Assembly: GCA_002296125.1 (NCBI GenBank)
Contig: DBHI01000108.1
Coordinates: 1-52,889, forward strand
DNA from: Anaerolineales bacterium UBA832
GTDB taxonomy: Bacteria > Chloroflexota > Anaerolineae > Anaerolineales > UBA11657
DNA length: 52,889 nt
Direction of reading: 5' to 3'
The translations under genes were made by a program, and so were the position numbers. A model generated the notes under the pieces. It ran no database searches, had not been told where the DNA came from, and worked only from the letters and a program-made list of their open reading frames with translations. This document shows, one piece after another, positions 25,880-35,449 of the stretch. Within the stretch, counting starts at the first letter, position 1. Every line of letters starts with the position of its first letter.

Positions 25880-26557
25880 TTATTTCTCAGTAATGTTAAT
25901 TTTATTCATGACAATACCATCATCTTGGGAATTCTGTGGATTTCTCTCTGGTATAGCAAATACTGTTTCCATTCCCTCAATTACCTCACCGAAAATTGTA
26001 TGGTTATTGTTTAAATGAGGAGTAGGTACATGAGTAATAAAAAATTGACTGCCATTTGTATTAGGACCTGCATTCGCCATCGCTAAAAGTCCGGGCTTAT
26101 CAAAAGTTAATCCATTATTTACTTCGTCTTCAAACATATATCCAGGTCCTCCTGAACCTGAACCAGTTGGATCTCCACCCTGTACCATGAAATTATGAAT
26201 GACGCGGTGGAATGTTACTCCATCATAGTATCCTTGTTTTGCCAAAAAGACAAAATTATTTACTGTGACAGGAGATTCACTACTAAATAGGCGTAATGTT
26301 ATATTGCCGAGTTCAGTTTCAATTACAGCAGTATATTGTTTTTGTAGATTTATAGTCATTTCTGGTGGTTTGGACCATTGTTGTTGTGACATATCTGATT
26401 CCTTTGATTCTATAGGTTGATTATTTTGAGAACGAAATAATACTAGTAACAAAAAAGTTAATACTAATGCTGCAATAATAGTGATAGACCATCGTGTTAC
26501 TGGACGATTAGTTTTTGGGGTTCTATCTTTCTTATTGGCTTGGTCACTTTGTGTCAT
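25880..26557 (-). CDS. Membrane-anchored cyclophilin-type peptidyl-prolyl isomerase
   Basis: A 225-residue protein with an N-terminal basic segment, one transmembrane helix (about 24-41, no lipobox), and a cyclophilin domain from about residue 75. It shows YDGVTFHRVIHNFMVQGGDP with catalytic Arg, GSGGPGYMFEDE, LAMANAGPNTNGSQFFIT and HTIFGEV. It catalyses cis-trans isomerisation of prolyl bonds, here outside the cytoplasmic membrane, and probably helps fold exported proteins. The Trp of the cyclosporin site is His (PHLNNNHTIFG), as in many bacterial forms. It lies between two envelope glycan genes on the same strand. Confidence 0.92.
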   Translation of the reverse strand: MTQSDQANKKDRTPKTNRPVTRWSITIIAALVLTFLLLVLFRSQNNQPIESKESDMSQQQWSKPPEMTINLQKQYTAVIETELGNITLRLFSSESPVTVNNFVFLAKQGYYDGVTFHRVIHNFMVQGGDPTGSGSGGPGYMFEDEVNNGLTFDKPGLLAMANAGPNTNGSQFFITHVPTPHLNNNHTIFGEVIEGMETVFAIPERNPQNSQDDGIVMNKINITEK

Positions 26558-26625
26558 TATTTAGTCTCCTTTAGTTACTATTTGAATTCTAACAGATAAT
26601 AGATTTTATGAAATGTTATTTATTG

Positions 26626-29403
26626 TTATTGTGGTATTTTGATGCTACTGATTTTGATATGATTTTCACCTTCTGATAGTAATAATCTTTCTCCTGTATC
26701 TGGAATATACAATCCTATTTCAAGATCATATTTTCCGCTTTCAAGTGTTAGTGTATGTGTGTCAATCACATATTCATCCGATATCCATAAGCTAGTTGGA
26801 TAAGTATTTTGTATTGGTTGACTGTCATTTTGAGTTATCAAGGTTCCATCTTCATTATAAGCATGTATGAAAATTTTATAATTGCTATTTGTTTCTCTAA
26901 TGCATTTCCAGTGTAGTTCTATATCGATTTGTGGTGTTTCGTCATAATTTATGTTATATCCTACCATTTGTAACATATTTCCAAAAGTAAAATTTGTTTT
27001 CTGCTCTGCAAAAGGGGTTGTCCATATTCGGTTGGTTGATACTATGTTTATAGTACTAATTGTAGTATGGGAATTTTTGTTGTTGTCAGTGGTGGAGTTA
27101 ATCTTTAAGTTGTACTCACCAGATTTCATGTTTTTAGGGATCTTTATTGATCTATGGTCTATTATATTTTCGTTTACTGACCATAAACTTGTACTATAAG
27201 TTCCTTGTACAGGTTCAGTAGAGTCAATATTATGGTTATTTATACTTACATTAATTATTTTGTTGTGATCGATTTTATTTTTTGCTCTCCAATAGAGTGA
27301 TAGGGGTATAGATTCACCTGCTATAAATGATGTTTTAGGTAAATCAAATCCGAACAAATATAAATTGCCAAAATTGTGAGAAATGATTTGGGATGGTACT
27401 GGTACTATGTTATTCTTAGAAGTTCCTTGTATGAAAATTGGTCCTATCTGTGCAGTATTTGTAACATTTCCATTTTTATCAGTAGCACCAATTGTTTTAT
27501 TTGTGTCAGGACTATAAATATTTGTAGATAATACATAGTTTCCTGGTGGCATGCCGTTTGGAAGATCGAATGTTAAGCGCACTATGATAATATCGTTTGT
27601 TGTCCATTGTGAAGATTTATAACTATCATTAAATGCTTGATTCCAATAGTGTTCAGATTTATCAACTAAATCTGCTACAAACCTTAGATTTTCTTCTGAA
27701 TTGTCTAGAATTCTTATTTTTAAATCAATGTTTATTTCATCTGATGATGATTCAGCGAATCTAAAACCAATGATTTCAGCTATTTGTCCAAATCTTGAAT
27801 AAAAGTTTTGAAAGTTAAGTTGAGTTATTTCTGTTGATGTATCAAATTCGAAAATGTTTATCTTGTCATTAGGATCATTTGACTTAATATCCCATTGGTT
27901 TATCCATTCTCTCGGTGGCTCTGCTGATTGCGGAAATATATATAATGTTGACCCTTTGTCAGGTATTGCTAATGTGTTTCCGTCTCTTAGCCACTTGATT
28001 TTTTCATAATCTTTAGCTAGATAAGCTACAGTTGGGTGTTGATAATGAAGTGAACTGACATAAATGTTGTCAAAGTTTTCGGATTTTTTGTTAAGAGTGT
28101 TTGCTACTTGTACCATATCTCCATGATTTGACATAAATTGTGTGCTTTGTTGAGCCCATATAAAATAATAATCTTTTGTAGTGATGGTAAATGTATAAAT
28201 GCCTAAAAGTGTAACTGCCAAAATATTTGTCCATTTTGCAGGATATTTGTATCTTAGTTTAGATGTTAATATATTTGTTAGACTTAAATAACCCATGGCA
28301 GGAAATACCAACAAGAATGGAAACAAACCAAATGCTCTTACATTTGATGGAAATACTTCATTGATTGCTAGAGCTGTTGGCAGTAGAAAGACAGGTAACC
28401 AAATAACAAGTAATAATTCAGCTGATTTGTGTAAGGATATCTTGTCATTATAGTATTGTTTTGCGTTGATGATATTCCGTATTGTTAATGTTAATCCTAT
28501 GACAAACATTGAACCATTTAAAGGGTCTAACAGTGGTTTGTAGGGTATGTTGAAACGATCATATGGTTCACCTGATATAAACAACATTTTCAAAGAACCA
28601 GTTAGACCTTCTAAAAGTAAATGGTATTTTCCATATGTTGGACCAACTTGTTGTATACGGATTAACAAGTCTTGAGGGAATTGAACAAAGTGATATATTA
28701 GTGGTGTTATCATTATGCTAAATCCAGCAATCAAGTAGACAATGTTTTTTAGGTTTAGTATTCTATTGACAGAATGTTTGTTTTGTTTGTATGATTTAAT
28801 ATAAGTTGTTAGAAAGGGTATAGAACCAATAATTAGTACTATTGGCATTGCTCGAGAGGCTAAATATGTATGAAAAGTGAGTCCAGCAAAAATTCCAGCA
28901 AAGCAAAATAGTTTTGGTTGTCCCAATCGCAGTGCTTTAAATAGCATTCCGATAAAAAGTGCTTGTATAGCAGGTTGAGTAATTGCTCTGAGACCAAACC
29001 GAGACCAGACAAGGTGACTAAACGAGAAAGCTAATAACATGGAAGTGGTGATTGCGATTAGTTTGACGTTTGTTTTATGATGTAAAATTTGTTTTGTTGC
29101 AAAAAATGTTATTGGTACTGTAATTATTCCCCAAAATGTTGCGGTAATTTTTAAGGAGAAAATTGATGATCCTATGAGCTGATAAATTAATGCTGCCGAA
29201 TAGAAAAACAATACTTCTTTACCAGTGTATGATCGAATAAATGAGGGTCTGTAATTTTCAAATGCTATTTCTTCTATCAATATTGCATTAGCTGCAATAT
29301 CATAGTGAAGTCCAGGAGGTACTGTATTTATTGCAAAGATGCGTAATACAGCAGCTGCTAATGTAATGAGTGTAAGAAATTGAATAGATCTTTTGTAATC
29401 CAT
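26626..29403 (-). CDS. GT39/ArnT-like membrane glycosyltransferase with large extracytoplasmic domain
   Basis: A 925-residue protein. The first ~430 residues have about 11 membrane helices. The first extracytoplasmic loop carries PPGLHYDIAANAI, at the position of the acidic catalytic motif of PMT/GT39/GT83 enzymes, and SHLVWSRFGLRAI follows, both typical of bacterial PMT-like proteins. The remaining ~490 residues are beta-rich and contain two similar segments (PVQGTYSTSLWSVNENIIDHR and, later, PIQNTYPTSLWISDEYVIDTH, each within 21 residues), which suggests repeated beta-sandwich modules outside the membrane. It would use polyprenyl-phosphate sugars, perhaps from the DPM1-like enzyme, to modify proteins or envelope polymers. 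Acceptor unknown. Confidence 0.85.
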   Translation of the reverse strand: MDYKRSIQFLTLITLAAAVLRIFAINTVPPGLHYDIAANAILIEEIAFENYRPSFIRSYTGKEVLFFYSAALIYQLIGSSIFSLKITATFWGIITVPITFFATKQILHHKTNVKLIAITTSMLLAFSFSHLVWSRFGLRAITQPAIQALFIGMLFKALRLGQPKLFCFAGIFAGLTFHTYLASRAMPIVLIIGSIPFLTTYIKSYKQNKHSVNRILNLKNIVYLIAGFSIMITPLIYHFVQFPQDLLIRIQQVGPTYGKYHLLLEGLTGSLKMLFISGEPYDRFNIPYKPLLDPLNGSMFVIGLTLTIRNIINAKQYYNDKISLHKSAELLLVIWLPVFLLPTALAINEVFPSNVRAFGLFPFLLVFPAMGYLSLTNILTSKLRYKYPAKWTNILAVTLLGIYTFTITTKDYYFIWAQQSTQFMSNHGDMVQVANTLNKKSENFDNIYVSSLHYQHPTVAYLAKDYEKIKWLRDGNTLAIPDKGSTLYIFPQSAEPPREWINQWDIKSNDPNDKINIFEFDTSTEITQLNFQNFYSRFGQIAEIIGFRFAESSSDEINIDLKIRILDNSEENLRFVADLVDKSEHYWNQAFNDSYKSSQWTTNDIIIVRLTFDLPNGMPPGNYVLSTNIYSPDTNKTIGATDKNGNVTNTAQIGPIFIQGTSKNNIVPVPSQIISHNFGNLYLFGFDLPKTSFIAGESIPLSLYWRAKNKIDHNKIINVSINNHNIDSTEPVQGTYSTSLWSVNENIIDHRSIKIPKNMKSGEYNLKINSTTDNNKNSHTTISTINIVSTNRIWTTPFAEQKTNFTFGNMLQMVGYNINYDETPQIDIELHWKCIRETNSNYKIFIHAYNEDGTLITQNDSQPIQNTYPTSLWISDEYVIDTHTLTLESGKYDLEIGLYIPDTGERLLLSEGENHIKISSIKIPQ

Positions 29404-29512
29404 TAGTATATTTTATACTGCGTGGTTAGTATTTGCCATGAATTGTGTATACTATAATTATAGGCTAATGAATTAATGATATTTTATGTAACAATTGAAT
29501 CTAAATTGAACT

Positions 29513-31300
29513 ATGAAAAGCGAATTTAAAATAAAAGGAAAACTGAAAACCAACAAAAATTCTGCTATTAAATGGTTAATTTCTCATGCTCAGTATCACT
29601 CTTGGGCACTTATTGGTATGATTGTGCCTGCGTTTGCCAATGCTGCTTTAGCTGCTTTGGTCCCATTATTAATTGGTAATGCATTTGAAATGTTAGTTCA
29701 GAGTATGCCGAAACCAGACTATAAATATTTGTTGTGGGCTGCAACTATGATAGTTGTTTCTCAGGTTGGTCGTGCTATTGGAATTTTGATTCGCAATATT
29801 TCTGCTGAGTTGATTGGGCAGCGCATGGAACGAAATACTCGTGATGAGTTGTATGTTAGTTTGATTGGAAAAAATATGTCTTTTCATGATACTTATACAG
29901 TTGGTGATGTAATGGCGCGTGCCACTAATGATGTGAGAGAAATTAATTTGATGTTTAATCCTGGACTTAATTTAGTGATTGGTTCCGGTAGTTTTCTTAT
30001 TATGCCTATAATTTTTTCTTGGCAGATTAACCCTGTTTTGATCTTATCACCATTAGTATTTTTGTTTCTTTATGTGATTGCATTGTGGCAATATTTGGGT
30101 GAATTACGACCTGTATCTGAGGTTGCTAGAAGATCATTTGGAGAATTAAATGATCTTCTAGCACAAGTTATTGATGGGATTGAGACAGTTAAGGGTGCTG
30201 CGAGGGAAACATATGAAACAAACAGGTTTTTATCAAAAGCAAGAGAATATCGTGATGCATTTGTAAAGCAAGGATGGATTGAAGCTAGATTTCTCCCATT
30301 GTTGCTTATGGGTTTGGTAAATGCCTTTGGTTTTTGGCATGCAGTCAGTTTGTTTGAGTCAGGTTTAGTGAATGTGGGTGATGTGATTGCTTATATGGGT
30401 TTATTATCTTTATTTGGTTTTCCAGTTTTCGTTTCATTATTTTCTTATTCTCAAGTAGCATTGGGTATTGCTGGAGCGCGTCGTATGCTTGAATTAATTC
30501 GTGGCGAGAATATTCTTGATGAAAATATCGATGGATATACAAATAATATGCTTGGTCAAGTTAGATTTGAGAATGTTTCGTTTGGATATACTAATGGTTC
30601 TCAAGTAGTGGAGAATTTATCGTTTGATGTAAAACCTGGACAGATTGTTGCTTTAGTTGGGCAAACTGGTTCTGGAAAATCTACGATTTTGAAATTAATC
30701 AACAGAACTTATGATGTGACATCTGGGAAAATATTGGTAGATAACATTGATGTTTGTGATTGGAGTTTAGCATCATTAAGAAAGCAAATTTCCATTATTG
30801 AACAGGATTTGTTTTTGTTTTCTAGGTCTATAGCTGAAAATATATCGTTTGGCATTCCAGAATCTGATCAATTGCTTATTGAAAAAGCTGCTAGAGCAGC
30901 TCAGGCACACGATTTTATCATGGAATTTAAGGATGGTTATAATACTATTATTGGTGAACGGGGAGCAACATTATCGGGTGGTCAACGTCAGCGTCTTGCT
31001 TTGGCCCGAGCATTTCTTACTGATCCCAGAATATTGATATTAGATGATTCTACTAGTGCTATTGATAGTGAAACTGAAGATCAGATACAGAGAGCGATTC
31101 GCGCGGCATCTCAGGGTCGTACTACTTTTATTATTACACATCGTCTGTCTCAGATACGTTGGGCTGACATGATTTTAGTATTAAAAAATGGTGAAATAGT
31201 GGATAGTGGCAATCACGAGAAGTTAATAAATTCTTCGGATATTTACAAAAGAATTTTTTCTAATCATTTAGATAAAAATGAGAAGGGTGACAAGGTTTAA
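29513..31300 (+). CDS. ABC exporter half-transporter, subunit 1 (degenerate catalytic Glu)
   Basis: A 595-residue fused permease-ATPase of the type IV exporter fold. Six membrane helices occupy about residues 25-330. The ATPase domain has Walker A GQTGSGKST with Lys389, the intact signature LSGGQ at 487-491, Walker B ILILDDSTSAID with Asp512 where the catalytic Glu is expected, and an H-loop ITHRL. The Asp marks the non-hydrolytic site of heterodimeric exporters. Its partner follows directly and has the complementary defect, so the two form one transporter similar in layout to BmrCD or TM287/288. Substrate (drug, lipid or peptide) cannot be told. A perfect inverted repeat lies inside the membrane-domain coding region. 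Confidence 0.92.
   Translation: MKSEFKIKGKLKTNKNSAIKWLISHAQYHSWALIGMIVPAFANAALAALVPLLIGNAFEMLVQSMPKPDYKYLLWAATMIVVSQVGRAIGILIRNISAELIGQRMERNTRDELYVSLIGKNMSFHDTYTVGDVMARATNDVREINLMFNPGLNLVIGSGSFLIMPIIFSWQINPVLILSPLVFLFLYVIALWQYLGELRPVSEVARRSFGELNDLLAQVIDGIETVKGAARETYETNRFLSKAREYRDAFVKQGWIEARFLPLLLMGLVNAFGFWHAVSLFESGLVNVGDVIAYMGLLSLFGFPVFVSLFSYSQVALGIAGARRMLELIRGENILDENIDGYTNNMLGQVRFENVSFGYTNGSQVVENLSFDVKPGQIVALVGQTGSGKSTILKLINRTYDVTSGKILVDNIDVCDWSLASLRKQISIIEQDLFLFSRSIAENISFGIPESDQLLIEKAARAAQAHDFIMEFKDGYNTIIGERGATLSGGQRQRLALARAFLTDPRILILDDSTSAIDSETEDQIQRAIRAASQGRTTFIITHRLSQIRWADMILVLKNGEIVDSGNHEKLINSSDIYKRIFSNHLDKNEKGDKV
30124..30163. repeat. 16-bp perfect inverted repeat inside an ABC exporter gene
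   Basis: Arms 30124-30139 and 30148-30163 are exact reverse complements with an 8-base loop, in the codons for ARRSFGELNDLLA. There is no stop codon or frameshift. A stem this long in coding sequence is unlikely by chance and would form a stable hairpin in the message. Confidence 0.7.
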
Positions 31301-31304
31301 TGAT

Positions 31305-33107
31305 ATGACTTCAGTTTTTGGTGGACTCTCTACTGATAAATATGATAGGTATTATACTGACAAAGTTTTGGTACAACGAATTTGGCATTATGTGAGGCCA
31401 TTTAGATCTCAATTATTTATTGTTTTCACTTGTCTGTTGTTGGTGGCTGCTTTATATGCATCTTTTCCTGTATTAGTTTCTGAGGGTGTAGATGAGATTG
31501 CATTAAGTGGTGATCAGAAAGTGCTAGTTCGTTTAATGGTGTTCATTGCTGTTGCTGGTGTATCTATATGGTTGTTGAGTTATGTTCGTTTTGGGATGTT
31601 TAACAAGCTGATTGGGGATGTTGTTTTGGAAATGCGTAACGATGCATTTAAGGCATCTGTATTTCATGATTTAGGTTTTTATGATGAGCATATATCTGGC
31701 AAAATTATAAGTAGGGTTACTTCTGATACACACGAATTTGGTCAGACAATGCGTCTAATTGGTGATATTTTAAATCAAATGGCAGTTGTTGTTGTTTTAA
31801 TTGTTGTCCTTTTTAGGATAGAGTGGCGTTTGGCTTGCTTGCAGCTAGTATTGTCTCCCGTTCTGTTTTTATTAGTGAAAGGATGGAGAAAGATTGCGAG
31901 ACGTGTAACACGACAGGGAGCTAGAGCGATGGCTAATGTTAATTCTGCTATTCAAGAAGCAATAACTGGAATTACTATTGCAAAGAATTTTCGTCAAGAA
32001 GGTTATATTTATGGAGAGTTTGATGAAGTTAATCAAGAATCTTATAGAATTAATTTTCGTAGAGGATTAGTTCTATCTACTGTATTTCCAGTTTTGCATG
32101 GACTTGTAGGAGTTGGTGTAGCAATAATGTTATATGCTGGAGGAAGAGTGGCTGGTATAGGCTTGATTTCTGCGGGAGCTTGGTACTTGTTTGTTTCAAC
32201 TGTGGATAGGTTTTGGTTTCCAATCATGCAATTGGCAGCATTCTGGAGTCAGTTCCAAGCAGGATTAGCAGCTGCGGAACGTGTTTTTGCATTAATAGAT
32301 ACAGAATCAGCGGTACATCAAAAGGGAAATGACTATGACGAATTATTGTCAGCTGAAATAGTTTTTCAAAATGTTCGTTTTGCATATGAAGAAAATCAAG
32401 ATGTACTTGATGACTTTAATTTACGTATAGATACAGGACAAAGTGTAGCTCTTGTTGGACATACAGGAGCTGGTAAGTCTTCACTTCTTAAGTTGTTGTC
32501 TAGGTTTTATGAATTTCAGGATGGTTCTATATTAGTTGATGGAAGAGATATTCGTTCATTAAACCTCCAGGCATATAGGCGACAAATAGGCATCGTTTCT
32601 CAGTCTCCATTCTTGTTTTCAGGTACTTTAGCCGACAATATTCGTTATGCATCTCCAGATTCTAATGACAATGATATATTATATGTTGCTCATACTATTG
32701 GTTCTGGAGAGTGGCTTAGTGATTTACCACATGGTATTTATACTGATGTAGGTGAAAGAGGATCAAAACTTTCATTAGGACAACGCCAGTTAGTAGCTCT
32801 AAGTAGAGTCTTGCTACAAGATCCATTGTTGTTTTTGTTGGATGAAGCTACTGCTAGTATTGATCCATTTACTGAGTCTCAAATCCAGGAAGCCCTTGAT
32901 CTAATAATGGATAATCGTACTAGCATATTGATAGCTCATAGGCTGTCTACAGTTCAATCTTCGGATTTGATAATTGTAATGAACAAAGGAAGAATAATAG
33001 AAAGTGGTAGCCATAATGATTTGATGGTTTTATCAGGTCATTATTCTGATTTATATAATACTTACTTTAGACACCAGTCCTTTGAATATATTGAAGACTT
33101 AAACTAG
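31305..33107 (+). CDS. ABC exporter half-transporter, subunit 2 (degenerate signature)
   Basis: A 600-residue exporter half-transporter with six membrane helices and an ATPase domain. Walker A is GHTGAGKSS, the signature is LSLGQ (489-493) in place of LSGGQ, Walker B is LLFLLDEATASID with a proper catalytic Glu514, and the H-loop is IAHRL. In the heterodimer, its poor signature pairs with the Asp-bearing Walker B of subunit 1 to make the degenerate site, while its own Walker B pairs with the intact signature of subunit 1. I chose ATG 31305, 5 bases after the upstream stop with AAGG 9 bases before it; an in-frame ATG at 31278 would overlap the first gene by 23 bases. It converges with the herA-like gene. 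Confidence 0.92.
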   Translation: MTSVFGGLSTDKYDRYYTDKVLVQRIWHYVRPFRSQLFIVFTCLLLVAALYASFPVLVSEGVDEIALSGDQKVLVRLMVFIAVAGVSIWLLSYVRFGMFNKLIGDVVLEMRNDAFKASVFHDLGFYDEHISGKIISRVTSDTHEFGQTMRLIGDILNQMAVVVVLIVVLFRIEWRLACLQLVLSPVLFLLVKGWRKIARRVTRQGARAMANVNSAIQEAITGITIAKNFRQEGYIYGEFDEVNQESYRINFRRGLVLSTVFPVLHGLVGVGVAIMLYAGGRVAGIGLISAGAWYLFVSTVDRFWFPIMQLAAFWSQFQAGLAAAERVFALIDTESAVHQKGNDYDELLSAEIVFQNVRFAYEENQDVLDDFNLRIDTGQSVALVGHTGAGKSSLLKLLSRFYEFQDGSILVDGRDIRSLNLQAYRRQIGIVSQSPFLFSGTLADNIRYASPDSNDNDILYVAHTIGSGEWLSDLPHGIYTDVGERGSKLSLGQRQLVALSRVLLQDPLLFLLDEATASIDPFTESQIQEALDLIMDNRTSILIAHRLSTVQSSDLIIVMNKGRIIESGSHNDLMVLSGHYSDLYNTYFRHQSFEYIEDLN

Positions 33108-33138
33108 AACTCTACAAATTTTTACATATACTAGTTGT

Positions 33139-34830
33139 TTAACCAAATAAGTCTGTTTTAGCTTGTTCTGCTTTATGTTTTGCTGTCTGGCTACTTGATG
33201 TTTGTTGGTTAATTTCCGCATATAGCTTTGGTCCATATTCACGTGTGCGAATGACAACTGGCATTGGAACTGCATGACCCATTATAAGTGCTTGCTGTTG
33301 CGTATCTAGTCTAGCTAAGACTTCTCGCAGCGCTCCAGCACCACTGACACCTGAAAATACTGCTCGGATATCGGATTCGTTGTCTAGTAGACAAGTTACT
33401 CGTGTTCCAATTTGGCTCATTACTTCGTCATCAATGCCACTAGGTCTTTGATCTACTACAAGAAGGGTAACATTATATTTTCTTAATTCTCGTGCAATTA
33501 TGCCAAAAATAGTATGTTGGGACAATTCAGGGGTTAAGAATTTGTGAGCTTCTTCAATAACTATCATGAGTGGATTTGGATCTTCACCTCTCTTCCCAAA
33601 AGCTTTGTTTTTTGCAGAGACATATCTTTCATGGATTCTTCTTGTCAAATAATTTGCTACAAACATATATGCGGCCAGACTATTGTCATATGTGCCAAAT
33701 TCTAAGACAATGCTTGTACCAGAGTTTAATTTTTGAAACAGAATTTCAATGAAATCATCACTTACATGTTCTTTTAGGAATTTCATGTTGCGAAAGAGTT
33801 CAAATTTTCTTTGTATTGCTCCTAGTGAGCTTTTGATAAGATCACCTTGTTCTATGAATTCATCAAGCTCATTTTGATCCTGTTCTTGATCTGACAGCAA
33901 CTTTTTAAACCAATTTTTTCCTAAGCGTCTTCGTAAGAAATATAGAGCATTTACTTGTACATCACTGAGTGCTAGTACACCTGCTAACATTGCGATATCT
34001 TCAGGTTCTATTGCATCATATGAAATGTATAACTCTCCGTCAGCTCTGTCACCTCTTGCTAGTGAAGTTTTCTTATCAAGTGTAATTACATTGATATGAT
34101 TGGAATCAAATAATTGTTGTAGTCCTTTGTATGTTTGTCCATGTTCGTTTTGAATACCCCAACCATAATCATTGTGCATATCAAAGATTAAGCAAGACGC
34201 TTTTCTGCTTTTTACTATTCCAGATAGTAATGTTCTGGTTATAAAAGATTTTCCAGTGCCACTTTTACCGAATACTCCAGAGGATCTTTCAATAAATCTG
34301 TCCAAATTTACATTGATTGGTACTTGATCCATTTCTAAAGGGTTGCCTAGGTAAAAATGATTTTCATCAGCTTTTCCAAAGATTTGTGTTACATCTTCTT
34401 CATTTGCTTGGCTGACTATTGAGAAGTGTGTAGGTATTGTTTTAACAGGTTTAGGTTTTTTATCATTTTTTTCCAATACAAGCATTGGGGCAATATTAAC
34501 TATACCGTATGATAAAGTGCTTCTGTATATTTCTATAGAATATTTATCATTAGTGTCTGGTGGATTAGTTTCTATATAAGGATTGTTATGGGCAAGTGCA
34601 ACATCAGTTACTATACAAAAGAATCGTGTATTGGTTAATCCTTGTACCACTACGTATCGTCCAACAGCTATTTGTTCTATCATACTACCAGGCACTTCAC
34701 CAGAGTCCAGTTTGACAGTAAGTCCCTTAGATAAAGACCCATCAATGATGGTACCAATACGCGTGTTTAATAGCGTTTCATCAGTATTTGATTCATCAGA
34801 AAACTTTTCTAAATCAGATGTTTTGTTCAT
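33139..34830 (-). CDS. herA: HerA-family hexameric ATPase/translocase
   Basis: A 563-residue HerA/DUF87 protein of the FtsK-HerA superfamily. The N-terminal HAS barrel is about residues 22-75 (IGTIIDGSLSKGLTVKL). Walker A is GKSGTGKS at 188-195, LIFDMHNDYGWG follows, and the Walker B equivalent IVIEEAHKFL carries Glu426 and Glu427. VVDQRPSGIDDEVMSQIGTR is the sensor/arginine region typical of HerA. A disordered Gln/Ser/Lys tail follows. HerA rings translocate DNA and drive the NurA nuclease in archaeal end resection; bacterial HerA relatives also occur in antiphage systems. The start overlaps the previous gene by 17 bases, and nurA is two genes upstream in the same overlapping set. The stop is 31 bases from the convergent ABC gene. 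Confidence 0.93.
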   Translation of the reverse strand: MNKTSDLEKFSDESNTDETLLNTRIGTIIDGSLSKGLTVKLDSGEVPGSMIEQIAVGRYVVVQGLTNTRFFCIVTDVALAHNNPYIETNPPDTNDKYSIEIYRSTLSYGIVNIAPMLVLEKNDKKPKPVKTIPTHFSIVSQANEEDVTQIFGKADENHFYLGNPLEMDQVPINVNLDRFIERSSGVFGKSGTGKSFITRTLLSGIVKSRKASCLIFDMHNDYGWGIQNEHGQTYKGLQQLFDSNHINVITLDKKTSLARGDRADGELYISYDAIEPEDIAMLAGVLALSDVQVNALYFLRRRLGKNWFKKLLSDQEQDQNELDEFIEQGDLIKSSLGAIQRKFELFRNMKFLKEHVSDDFIEILFQKLNSGTSIVLEFGTYDNSLAAYMFVANYLTRRIHERYVSAKNKAFGKRGEDPNPLMIVIEEAHKFLTPELSQHTIFGIIARELRKYNVTLLVVDQRPSGIDDEVMSQIGTRVTCLLDNESDIRAVFSGVSGAGALREVLARLDTQQQALIMGHAVPMPVVIRTREYGPKLYAEINQQTSSSQTAKHKAEQAKTDLFG

Positions 34831-35449
34831 AGTTTACCTTTAAGCGACGCAAAATTGAGTCAAGTTTGTATGGGTCATGAGATAATAAGCGTGCTAGTTT
34901 TTTACCACATTCAAACAAAAATAATCCTTGCTCTTCAATAGACCTTGCTTCTGCAGCTCTTCTCAATGTTGTAATAATAAGCTCGTCGATTGAAGGCTCG
35001 TTAGAGTTTAGTATTAGAGTGAGGTAATCTGTACTTTTTGTAAATTGAACAATATCATTTTTAGCACAAGTATTTATATAGTCCAGTGTTACAGGTGGTT
35101 GAGGAGGTAGACTATAAATAATAGTGTCATTATAAACATATCCAATAGATAGAACACTGACTTCAATTGGAACTTGCCTATTATTTCGTTGATCTTGTAT
35201 ATATGTTTCTGGAAGTTGAGGTACAGTTATAAGTTGTTTGACAAGTAGATCGTCTTCAATGAATATGTTATATATAACTCCTATTATGTCAATTTTTCCT
35301 TGTTGGGCTGGGGCTTTAACAAAATCACCAAACAGAGGTACATCGGGTTCAGGTAAATTGCATCCAAATGTGAATCCAGTGGTGTCACTCCTTAGCATTC
35401 TTCCAATAGGTATTGAAGATGAATTGTTGTTCATATTTTTGTCACTCAT
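34814..35449 (-). CDS. Unknown protein between NurA and HerA, HAS-barrel-like N-terminus
   Basis: A 211-residue protein without catalytic motifs, signal peptide or membrane segment. Its N-terminus (IGRMLRSDTTGFTFGCNLP, then VPLFGDFVKAP, then IDIIGVIYNIFI) alternates strands in the pattern of the HAS barrel that begins HerA and ATP-synthase subunits. The C-terminal half is helical (RRAAEARSIEEQGLFLFECG, then ARLLSHDPYKLDSILRRLK). The gene starts inside the nurA stop (ATGA overlap) and ends 17 bases into herA, so all three products are translationally coupled. It could be a small cap or adaptor that docks NurA onto the HerA ring, because HAS barrels mediate exactly that contact in known HerA-NurA complexes. 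The fold call is by eye; the role is inferred. Confidence 0.75.
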   Translation of the reverse strand: MSDKNMNNNSSSIPIGRMLRSDTTGFTFGCNLPEPDVPLFGDFVKAPAQQGKIDIIGVIYNIFIEDDLLVKQLITVPQLPETYIQDQRNNRQVPIEVSVLSIGYVYNDTIIYSLPPQPPVTLDYINTCAKNDIVQFTKSTDYLTLILNSNEPSIDELIITTLRRAAEARSIEEQGLFLFECGKKLARLLSHDPYKLDSILRRLKVNYEQNI

